Of a stretch of DNA of 35,481 nt, positions 27,532 through 34,280 are shown piece after piece. Both the position numbers and the translations under genes were made by a program. The DNA comes from a virus, in IMG/VR virus record IMGVR_UViG_3300010354_000262, positions 1-35,481 of that record; one strand, written 5' to 3'. The notes beneath the pieces were generated by a model that did not search any database, had not been told where the DNA came from, and saw only the letters and a program-made list of their open reading frames with translations. The first letter of the stretch is position 1. Each line of letters opens with the position of its first letter.

Positions 27532-28143
27532 ATGCTAAATCAAACTGAATTTGGAGGATTATTAATAGAAGGATATCTAAAGATTTTCGATCCTTCTACC
27601 AAAGAGGTTTACGTTGATAAACGTAATGCTATTCATTATGAGAATTTCAGTATTGCTCTAGCCAGTGCAATGAGTAACCAAGACTCTGGTTTTATTGGAG
27701 AAATGTGCTTTGGAAATGGAGGAACAAGTATTGATCCTACTGGAATTATAACCTACAGAACTCCTAATACTATCGGAACAGAAGCAACATTATATAATCA
27801 AACTTACACTAAAAGTGTAGATGCGAAACGTTCAACCAATACTGATCCTGCTCGTAATTATATGGAAGTAAGGCATCGTGCAGGTGCTTTTTACAGTGAT
27901 GTTTTAGTAAGTTGTCTTTTAGATTTTGGTGAACCGACTGATCAATTAGCCTTTGATAATGAGACAAATTCTAGTGGATCCTATGTATTTGATGAAATTG
28001 GTTTAAGATCATATACACCTGCAGGAGCAGGAACTGGTATTTTATTAACCCATGTTATATTTCATCCTGTACAAAAATCATTGAACAGGCTTATTCAGGT
28101 AGATTATACAGTAAGAATACAAAGTTTGAGTTCGGGAACCTAA
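27532..28143 (+). CDS. Conserved virion-associated protein of unknown function (203 aa)
   Basis: I know no assigned function. The protein begins LLIEGYLKIFDPSTKEVYVD, continues KRNAIHYENFSIALASAMSN and ends with LLTHVIFHPVQKSLNRLIQV. Proteins of this length and pattern occur among tail genes of marine T4-like phages, as far as I recall. It has no signal peptide, membrane segment or obvious enzyme motif and looks like a compact mixed alpha/beta structural or connector protein. It is the first gene after a putative late promoter and sits three bases before the first of three paralogous fibre genes, so it may attach or assemble those fibres. That role is inferred from context only. Confidence 0.6.
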   Translation: MLNQTEFGGLLIEGYLKIFDPSTKEVYVDKRNAIHYENFSIALASAMSNQDSGFIGEMCFGNGGTSIDPTGIITYRTPNTIGTEATLYNQTYTKSVDAKRSTNTDPARNYMEVRHRAGAFYSDVLVSCLLDFGEPTDQLAFDNETNSSGSYVFDEIGLRSYTPAGAGTGILLTHVIFHPVQKSLNRLIQVDYTVRIQSLSSGT

Positions 28144-28146
28144 CCT

Positions 28147-29982
28147 ATGGCAGGAAATTACACGTTAAGTTTTAGTAATCCATTTAAAACTGATACAGTT
28201 ACAGTTCCTTCTGCCAATGGGGGCAGTGGAAAAAATGATTACGACACCAGTCTTGAACTAGCAGGTCCTGGATATGTAAATTATGGACAGGCTTACGCTC
28301 AGAATTTCTTAAAATTATTAGAAAATTTCTCAAGTCCCTATGCTCCGGATAACCCAATTGAAGGTCAGTTATGGTGGGACACTAGCGATGCTACTAGAAA
28401 AACACTTCGTATCTATGACGGTACTAATACAAGTGCTAGATGGAATCCAGCTAGTGGGATATTTCAGCAGACAAATGATCCTGCACAACAATATCCCAAC
28501 ACAATTTATGATGGGGATATTTGGGTAGATACTGATAATGCCCAGTTAAAGATTCGATACGGAAACACATGGAAAATTGTGGGACCTGATGTAAGTTCTA
28601 GCACAGATAAAACCGGAGCAGAATTTACATATTTAGAAAGTAATACAGGACAGTTATATCCAGTTATTTTAAATTGGGCGAATAGTAAAGTTCTAACTAT
28701 TGTTTCAAACAATGAATTTATTCCAAGAATAGTTATAGAAGGTTTTTCGATTGTAAAAGTTGGTGTTAATTTAACAAACAAAAACCAAGCCAAGTATTAT
28801 GGAGTGTCAGAAAAGGCAGAAGCACTTGTTGTCAGTTCCAATTCTACAATAAGAGCATCGGATATTTTAAGAAATAGAGTTTCAACATATCAGGTACATA
28901 CTGGGTCTCTTAGAATTAGTTCCTCTGAAGGAATTAGTGTTTTAAATTCAGATTATAATCATGAAATTAAATTAAAAAGTAATAATGCAGAAGGTGCTAT
29001 TTTAAATTTTAATTCTCCTGATCAGACAAAAAAGTTCAAAGTAGGAATTAATGATTCTGTTTTCATTACCTTTAATCCTAAGGTATCTTCTTTAGGTATT
29101 AATACTACAACTAATGACAGTAGTCCTCCTTTAGATATATATGGAAATACAAATCTTGTTGGTAAATTAACAATTTATGAATCTATTTTCACAGCACTAG
29201 ATGTACAAGGAAAATCTAGTTTTTCTAAAGATGTAACATTAAGTGAAAATTTATCAGTAACTGGAATTACAACTTCGACTGGAAAATTAGTAGTAGGTGC
29301 TACAACAGGATCGGGTAGTGGGACTATTATTCAACCAGGTAAAAATGATAGTTATGACATAGGAAGTACATCTACAAAGTTTAGAACAATATATGCCAAT
29401 GCGATTGGAAGCACAGTTTCTAATAATGTAGTATTTTATGGAAATCTGTACGGTACTGCCACAAGGCTAGCTACAAAACGTGAGATTAGAATTAAAGGCG
29501 CTGTAACAGGAACTTCTATAGTAAAATTTGATGGTAGTGCCAATATCGAATTTACTACTACAATGACAACATTTGCCTTTACTCAGAGCATTTCTACATC
29601 ATCTGCTACTGCCTTTCATTCTTTATTAGTTTGTAATACTAGCACTTCTTCTTCCCAGGTAGAAGTAATAAGTAAACAGAATTTTCTGAATGATATTACA
29701 CCCGGTTTAGTATTGCCTGGAACTATGATTCCTTATTTTGGGAATATTTCAACAGTTGAATCTTATCTAAAACCAGACGGTAAACCATCTTGGTTAGTTT
29801 GTGTAAATGACGGTGTATCTGGGTTAGGTAAACAGCACACTGGTACAAATTATTTTGATGCTTTATATGCTGCTATCGGAAATAAGTTTGGAGGTTCTGC
29901 TCCTAATTTTAGAGTACCTGATATGACAACCGCAACAGTGATATTTCTTGGTACTACAATGAACTACATTATAAAGACATAG
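28147..29982 (+). CDS. Tail fibre protein with C-terminal tail-collar domain (611 aa)
   Basis: This is the first of three tandem paralogues. The N-terminal 145 residues hold the shared module: NYGQAYAQNFLKLLENF, GQLWWD, and a second G-D-[IL]-W segment (YDGDIWVDTDNAQLKIRYG) ending KIVGPD. The middle is a beta-rich shaft with a fibre segment KFRTIYANAIGS, then REIRIKGAVTGTSIVKFDGS, as in T4-like fibres. Residues about 519-605 form a phage tail-collar domain: LPGTMIPYFGN, then FDALYAAIGNKFGGSAPNFR and VPDMTTA. Collar domains are found at the ends of short fibres such as T4 gp12. It probably forms a trimeric receptor-binding or whisker-like fibre. The stop is TAG, four bases before the next gene. 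Confidence 0.8.
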   Translation: MAGNYTLSFSNPFKTDTVTVPSANGGSGKNDYDTSLELAGPGYVNYGQAYAQNFLKLLENFSSPYAPDNPIEGQLWWDTSDATRKTLRIYDGTNTSARWNPASGIFQQTNDPAQQYPNTIYDGDIWVDTDNAQLKIRYGNTWKIVGPDVSSSTDKTGAEFTYLESNTGQLYPVILNWANSKVLTIVSNNEFIPRIVIEGFSIVKVGVNLTNKNQAKYYGVSEKAEALVVSSNSTIRASDILRNRVSTYQVHTGSLRISSSEGISVLNSDYNHEIKLKSNNAEGAILNFNSPDQTKKFKVGINDSVFITFNPKVSSLGINTTTNDSSPPLDIYGNTNLVGKLTIYESIFTALDVQGKSSFSKDVTLSENLSVTGITTSTGKLVVGATTGSGSGTIIQPGKNDSYDIGSTSTKFRTIYANAIGSTVSNNVVFYGNLYGTATRLATKREIRIKGAVTGTSIVKFDGSANIEFTTTMTTFAFTQSISTSSATAFHSLLVCNTSTSSSQVEVISKQNFLNDITPGLVLPGTMIPYFGNISTVESYLKPDGKPSWLVCVNDGVSGLGKQHTGTNYFDALYAAIGNKFGGSAPNFRVPDMTTATVIFLGTTMNYIIKT

Positions 29983-29986
29983 TCAT

Positions 29987-30973
29987 ATGGCATACACCGT
30001 TTATAATAATGATGGTAGTGTATTAGTTAATATACCAAATGGAGAGGTAGATGATCTAACTACCAGTTTATCTTTAGTTGGTAAAAATGTTAATAATTAC
30101 GGAGAAATACTCAACAATAATTTTGTAAAGTTACTAACAAACTCTGCAGATAACACCAGCCCATTAAGCCCGCAAACAGGACAGCTATGGTTTGATAAAA
30201 CAACAAATAAACTAAAAGTGTTTAATGGTAGTGGATGGGAACCACCTTTACAACCTACGGTTGATAGTGTTATAACAGGATCACCATCTCAGGGAGATTT
30301 ATGGTACGACACATCTAACAGCCAATTTAAGATCTATGTTAATAATACATGGACTGTAGTCGGTCCATCTGTTAATCCTAATCTAGGGCGATTTGGTATT
30401 GAACCACCAAAAATTCCATTTATTTTTAATAATGATATTGGTAATAATCAAAATATAGGTGTGCTATATAGTTATGGTACTCCTTTTATGTTTCTTTCTT
30501 CGGGAACATTTACGGCTGATGTTAATGCTACATCATATTATCTTCAGAATTCAACATCTACCGTAAATATTGGAACTACAATTTTAAATACTTTAACAGT
30601 TAATAGAGATGTTAAGGTATCGGGTGATATTATTGTACAAGGAAAGACATTAACTCCTTATCGAGGATTTACTGCCGCATATAATTCTGGTTGGATTGGT
30701 GCATTCACATCTACTTATACAGCTACAAATAATTTTGTAAGATTAGAATTATTGCCTTTATTATTTTCAACTGCAAGCACTGTTACCAATTTATTGTCAG
30801 AAGTGAAAGTTGTACTAACAAGTGGAACTTTTACAGCCACTGAAGTAAGACATTATAGATTAGAAGAAAGAGTAACAGGTGTTAGAGTATGGGAAGCCTA
30901 TGAACAATATAATAAGACCTCTGATTATAATACCATCGTTAGTACTTGGACAAATGTTGTAAGGATTAGTTAA
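29987..30973 (+). CDS. Tail fibre protein, second paralogue (328 aa)
   Basis: The N-terminal 125 residues repeat the module of the neighbouring genes: SLVGKNVNNYGEILNNNFVK, TGQLWFDKTTNKLKVFNGSGW, then QGDLWYDTSNSQFKIYVNN and WTVVGPS. The C-terminal part differs from both neighbours: a short beta shaft (INTLTVNRDVKVSGDIIVQG type) and a 110-residue end domain with GWIGAFTSTYTATNNFVRLE and RVWEAYEQYNKTSDYN, which I do not recognise. It has no collar domain and is the shortest of the three. It likely shares an attachment site or partner with its paralogues while carrying a different tip. It lies two bases before the third paralogue. Confidence 0.7.
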   Translation: MAYTVYNNDGSVLVNIPNGEVDDLTTSLSLVGKNVNNYGEILNNNFVKLLTNSADNTSPLSPQTGQLWFDKTTNKLKVFNGSGWEPPLQPTVDSVITGSPSQGDLWYDTSNSQFKIYVNNTWTVVGPSVNPNLGRFGIEPPKIPFIFNNDIGNNQNIGVLYSYGTPFMFLSSGTFTADVNATSYYLQNSTSTVNIGTTILNTLTVNRDVKVSGDIIVQGKTLTPYRGFTAAYNSGWIGAFTSTYTATNNFVRLELLPLLFSTASTVTNLLSEVKVVLTSGTFTATEVRHYRLEERVTGVRVWEAYEQYNKTSDYNTIVSTWTNVVRIS

Positions 30974-30975
30974 TA

Positions 30976-32241
30976 ATGGCATATATTTTAAATAAAACTA
31001 ACGGTTCTGTTGTAGCAATAGTTCAAGATGCTAGTTTAGATAATACAACTGATCTAACTTTTTTAGGTAGAAACTATGCTGGTTATGGTGAAATACAAAA
31101 CGAGAATTTTCTTAAATTATTAGAGAATTTTTCCAATTCAACTGAACCTGCCAAACCTATAGAAGGACAACTTTGGTATGATAGTTTAAACAATAGAATC
31201 AATCTTTATAATGGTTCAACTTGGAGAAGTATAGCTAATTTAGATATTTCTGATTCTGATCCTGGAGAAACTAAAACATACTACCAAGGTAACCTATGGT
31301 ATGATAGTATAAACCAACAAATTTATGTTTACAATGGAAATAATTTTATTTTAGTTGGGCCTCCTAGCAGTAATGACCTAATAGCCAGTTGGAAGGGATC
31401 ATATGAAATCAGTGCCAGCACAGCAACACAAGGTTTATCGTTATATAACTTAAAAGCTGTTATTGGTAGTGACGAACAAGTCGTTGCTATTGTAAGTAAT
31501 AATGAATACCAAGTGTCCAGTTCTCCTACTAGCGATAGTTACCCTATTGTCGGTACAACAAATTATCTCAAAAGAGGAATTACTTTAACTGGGGCCAATC
31601 CAGATACAGGATCAAGTAAACTATCTGGTTATTACTTTTGGGGAACTGCGGCAGAAGCACTTAAAGCAGATACAGCAACTTATGCCGCAAATGCTTTAGG
31701 ATTTACGTTTACATCTACAAATGCTAATCAACTATTTTATGTTCCGTTTATATCTACTGGTACAAGTACAGTTTCAACAACTTATATAGACAGTTCTACT
31801 ACAGGTTTATATTATAACCCATCAACTAATATTTTATATGCTACTGCCAGTGCTGCTTTATATAGTGACCTAGCTGAGCGATACCATGCCGATAACGCTT
31901 ATGCTGAAGGCACTGTTTTGGTAGTAGGTGGAAAATATGATGTAACTATCTCAATAACTGAAGCAGACGTATCAGTGGCAGGTATTGTTAGCACTAAGCC
32001 AGCATATAGGATGAATGAAGGAGCAGGCGATCAATCAACTCATCCTTTCATAGCATTGAAAGGTAGAGTTCCTTGTAAAATTGTTGGCAGAATTCAAAAA
32101 GGAGAACTAATTGTAACAAGTAGAACTCCTGGGCATGGAAGAGCCTTTGAAAAATCGGATAGTCCTAATGCTGTATTTGCCAAAGCATTAGAGTCTCACC
32201 ATTTTGATGGACAAGGAATCATCGAAGTTATGGTTGTTTAA
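30976..32241 (+). CDS. Tail fibre protein, third paralogue (421 aa)
   Basis: The N-terminal 125 residues carry the shared module: FLGRNYAGYGEIQNENFLKL, EGQLWYDSLNNRINLYNGSTW, then GNLWYDSINQQIYVYNGNNF and LVGPPS. A beta-rich middle follows (WGTAAEALKADTATYAANA). Residues 296-421 form the end domain: SDLAERYHADNAYAEGTVLV, GGKYDVTIS, VAGIVSTKPAYRMNEG and GRVPCKIVGRIQKGELIVTS, a C-terminal domain that recurs in fibres of marine T4-like phages. The stop codon lies in a palindrome and overlaps the stop of the convergent thyA gene by four bases, so this gene ends the tail module. Confidence 0.75.
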   Translation: MAYILNKTNGSVVAIVQDASLDNTTDLTFLGRNYAGYGEIQNENFLKLLENFSNSTEPAKPIEGQLWYDSLNNRINLYNGSTWRSIANLDISDSDPGETKTYYQGNLWYDSINQQIYVYNGNNFILVGPPSSNDLIASWKGSYEISASTATQGLSLYNLKAVIGSDEQVVAIVSNNEYQVSSSPTSDSYPIVGTTNYLKRGITLTGANPDTGSSKLSGYYFWGTAAEALKADTATYAANALGFTFTSTNANQLFYVPFISTGTSTVSTTYIDSSTTGLYYNPSTNILYATASAALYSDLAERYHADNAYAEGTVLVVGGKYDVTISITEADVSVAGIVSTKPAYRMNEGAGDQSTHPFIALKGRVPCKIVGRIQKGELIVTSRTPGHGRAFEKSDSPNAVFAKALESHHFDGQGIIEVMVV

Positions 32242-32250
32242 ACAGCCATA
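32229..32250 (+). terminator. 22-base palindrome over convergent stop codons (possible bidirectional terminator)
   Basis: TATGGTTGTTT followed by AAACAGCCATA gives 11 paired positions with one T/G mismatch that is a wobble pair in the + strand transcript. It is centred on TTTAAA and covers both stop codons. Short T-rich sequence follows on the + side, but no long U tract, so termination is plausible rather than clear. Confidence 0.4.
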
Positions 32251-33125
32251 TTTGCTTTGATTGATTCATGACATTGATAATTCTTAAGCTCAACATCATC
32301 CATTGTAAACTTAGTAATTTCTTTTATTTCTGGATTTAATATTAGATGTGGAAGATCAAAAGGCTTTCTACTTAGTTGTTCTTTCACTTGATCTATATGA
32401 TTTTTATAGATGTGAGCATCACCGAAACTAATAATTAAATCTCCTGGCGTACACCCAGTTACTTGAGCCAACATATGGGTAAAAAGCGAATATGATGCGA
32501 TGTTAAATGGCACTCCAAGAAACATATCTGCTGATCTCTGGTACATATGGCAGCTTAATTTTTTGTCTTTTGAAACATAAAATTGACTCATCATATGGCA
32601 TGGGGGGAGAGCCATTATTTCTAATTCTCCAGGATTCCATGCTGTAATAATGTGCCGTCTACCATATGGGTCTTTCTTTAATCCGTCTACCAACTCTAAT
32701 AATTGATCGTGATTGGCAAGAACAACCTTATTGATTCTAATTAAAGGTTTACGCCACCGACGCCATTGAACTCCATATATTCTACCGAGATCTCCGGAAT
32801 GCCTAGCTATTCTTTTCTGTGTCCAATAAGGAGCACTGGCATTGTCAGACCAAATAGTTTTTTTGTCTATGTACCTATCCCCGTACAGAATTTCTTTTAA
32901 TCGAAACTCGTCTCCACTGCCCTCAATAAACCAAAGAAGTTCGCTAACAACGCTACGCCATGCTAATTTTTTGGTAGTGAGTGCAGGGAACCCTTGTTCT
33001 AAATTAAACCTCATTTGAAGACCAAATTTAGAAATGGTTCCTACTCCAGTTCTGTCCTCTCTTGACTCTCCTGTAGTAAGAATATCTTTGAGTGTATTAA
33101 GATACTCTAATTCTGAACTATTCAT
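32238..33125 (-). CDS. thyA: Thymidylate synthase (ThyA type)
   Basis: The enzyme methylates dUMP to dTMP using methylenetetrahydrofolate, supplying thymidine for phage DNA. The 295-residue sequence is full length for the family. Visible hallmarks are REDRTGVGT near the N-terminus, PALTTKKLAWRSVVSELLWF, GDLGRIYGVQWRRW, the active-site loop LPPCHMMSQFYV with nucleophile Cys176, the phosphate-binding YQRSADMFLGVPFNIASYS, and GDAHIYKNHIDQVKEQL. The C-terminus is IKANMAV where many bacterial enzymes have IKAPVA[IV]. It is the last gene of the minus-strand operon. Its start overlaps the end of the upstream 214-aa gene by eight bases, with only a weak AGAAG as ribosome binding site, so translation is probably coupled. 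It is not the flavin-dependent ThyX. Confidence 0.97.
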   Translation of the reverse strand: MNSSELEYLNTLKDILTTGESREDRTGVGTISKFGLQMRFNLEQGFPALTTKKLAWRSVVSELLWFIEGSGDEFRLKEILYGDRYIDKKTIWSDNASAPYWTQKRIARHSGDLGRIYGVQWRRWRKPLIRINKVVLANHDQLLELVDGLKKDPYGRRHIITAWNPGELEIMALPPCHMMSQFYVSKDKKLSCHMYQRSADMFLGVPFNIASYSLFTHMLAQVTGCTPGDLIISFGDAHIYKNHIDQVKEQLSRKPFDLPHLILNPEIKEITKFTMDDVELKNYQCHESIKANMAV

Positions 33126-33762
33126 TTACTTCTTTTGTTTTTTTAGTTTTGCCTGTTTTTGGTTGGGGAGGAGACATTTCATCTGCTTTACGTCGCAAAG
33201 CCTGTGCTTCTTTAAAAAGTTTATCAGCCATTGATCTTAAATCAGATGCTGTAACTTCTTTAGGAGTGTCTATTACTGCACCTTCATATCCTGGATGATA
33301 TGGTGCCTCTTCTACTAATTTTTTATTTTCATCTGAATCTGCTAGAGGAACAGTTTTCTTTGGAATTTCTTTGGAAGCAGATCCATCATTGATAGCCAAT
33401 TCTTCTAATTTTACACCTCTATCCTTGGCAATTAGTTCATTAAGTTGATCTAATGGTAATTGAGTATTAGTGTTTGGCGTCATAAGCACCATGCTCGTTG
33501 GTACCTTTTTCAAATGTCCGTTTTGATGCAGGTAAGCTAACATGACAGAACCATCAGGAAAACGCCTAGTCGCTAGTACATCTGCTAATTCATTTGCCTG
33601 TTGTCCTGAATCACTTTCTATTAACGACATTAATGAATCATGATGGCTATCCGGTAATCCGTTAGTCCCAACCACTAAGGCACTCATAGGATCACCTGGC
33701 AATGTCCTATAGGCAACTGCTATCCTAGCAGAATTGTTTTTCATTTTACCCACATGTTTCAT
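33118..33762 (-). CDS. Conserved hypothetical protein (214 aa)
   Basis: No function is recognised. The N-terminal half looks folded (VAYRTLPGDPMSALVVGTNG, DSLMSLIESDSGQQANELAD, RRFPDGSVMLAYLHQNGHL), with a short helix after it (LDQLNELIAKDRGVKLEELA). The C-terminal half is charged and low in complexity, with a helix of DLRSMADKLFKEAQALRRKA and a Lys-rich tail, so it may be disordered or bind nucleic acid or protein. The chosen ATG has a clear AAGGAG five bases upstream that overlaps the stop of the preceding gene. I recall similar proteins in marine T4-like phages, without a known role. The gene overlaps thyA by eight bases and ends with TAG. Confidence 0.7.
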   Translation of the reverse strand: MKHVGKMKNNSARIAVAYRTLPGDPMSALVVGTNGLPDSHHDSLMSLIESDSGQQANELADVLATRRFPDGSVMLAYLHQNGHLKKVPTSMVLMTPNTNTQLPLDQLNELIAKDRGVKLEELAINDGSASKEIPKKTVPLADSDENKKLVEEAPYHPGYEGAVIDTPKEVTASDLRSMADKLFKEAQALRRKADEMSPPQPKTGKTKKTKEVNE

Positions 33763-33767
33763 GGGAA

Positions 33768-33773
33768 CTCCTT
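33768..33773 (-). promoter_or_regulatory. Shine-Dalgarno AAGGAG fused to the upstream stop codon (for the 214-aa gene)
   Basis: On the minus strand the text is AAATAAGGAGTTCCCATG. The TAA stop of the 71-aa gene runs into AAGGAG, five bases before the ATG. This fixes the start of the 214-aa gene and suggests ribosome re-initiation. Confidence 0.75.
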
Positions 33774-33987
33774 ATTTGTTTTCTTGTTTACTTTGAGCAG
33801 CAACGGCTTTTAAGAATGTGTCTAACTTGTCATAGGCAGCGCCTACCCCAGAAAGTTCACCTGCTTGAAAAGCACCACGTCTTACAGCGGCTTCTAAGAT
33901 TTGTTTAAGATTATTCAAATCATTTACAGTAAGTTCGGGTGTCGGTGCACCGTCGACAGGTTCTGTTACTTGTGCTTCGTTTTCCAT
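33772..33987 (-). CDS. Small conserved acidic protein of unknown function (71 aa)
   Basis: The protein has a flexible acidic N-terminus (MENEAQVTEPVDGAPTPE) and a helical C-terminal part: LTVNDLNNLKQILEAAVRRG, then FQAGELSGVGAAYDKLDTFL. I recall small proteins of this pattern as common in marine T4-like phages, but no function is known to me. The predicted two-helix hairpin could be a protein-binding module. The start is supported by AGGAGA four bases upstream, and the stop forms part of the ribosome binding site of the next gene, so the genes are translated as a coupled set. Confidence 0.7.
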   Translation of the reverse strand: MENEAQVTEPVDGAPTPELTVNDLNNLKQILEAAVRRGAFQAGELSGVGAAYDKLDTFLKAVAAQSKQENK

Positions 33988-33991
33988 AAAT

Positions 33992-33997
33992 TCTCCT
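33992..33997 (-). promoter_or_regulatory. Shine-Dalgarno AGGAGA overlapping the upstream stop codon (for the 71-aa gene)
   Basis: On the minus strand the text is TAGGAGAATTTATGG. The TAG stop of the 94-aa gene overlaps AGGAGA, which lies four bases before the ATG of the 71-aa gene. Confidence 0.7.
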
Positions 33998-34280
33998 ATG
34001 TATTATATAAAAATTTACATCCAAGTGTTAGCATGGTAATCTCTTTTGGATCTTCTAATCCAATTTTTATTACATGACTAATTTTAGTTTTGTCTCGAAT
34101 GTCTACAGATTGCTCTATAGCGTAACGACTATTTAAGTTATAGTCAATCCAGTGGTCTATATTTTTGATATCTTGAAATCCACGTTCAATAGTGACCACA
34201 TGAAAGTGATCTGGGATAAAGTTTAATTTCCTTAATCCCAGAACACTAAGTGGATTTATTTCTCCTCTATTGAGACTCAT
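33996..34280 (-). CDS. Small hypothetical protein (94 aa)
   Basis: No family is recognised with confidence. The sequence includes LNFIPDHFHVVTIERGFQDI, IDHWIDYNLNSRYAIEQSVD and the C-terminal LEDPKEITMLTLGCKFLYNT, which suggests a small alpha/beta protein ending in a helix. Its start overlaps the stop of the metallopeptidase/VWA gene (ATGA, bases 34277-34280), so the two are translationally coupled and may act together. There is no signal peptide or membrane segment. The coding evidence is the tight packing, intact frame and downstream Shine-Dalgarno overlap. Confidence 0.65.
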   Translation of the reverse strand: MSLNRGEINPLSVLGLRKLNFIPDHFHVVTIERGFQDIKNIDHWIDYNLNSRYAIEQSVDIRDKTKISHVIKIGLEDPKEITMLTLGCKFLYNT

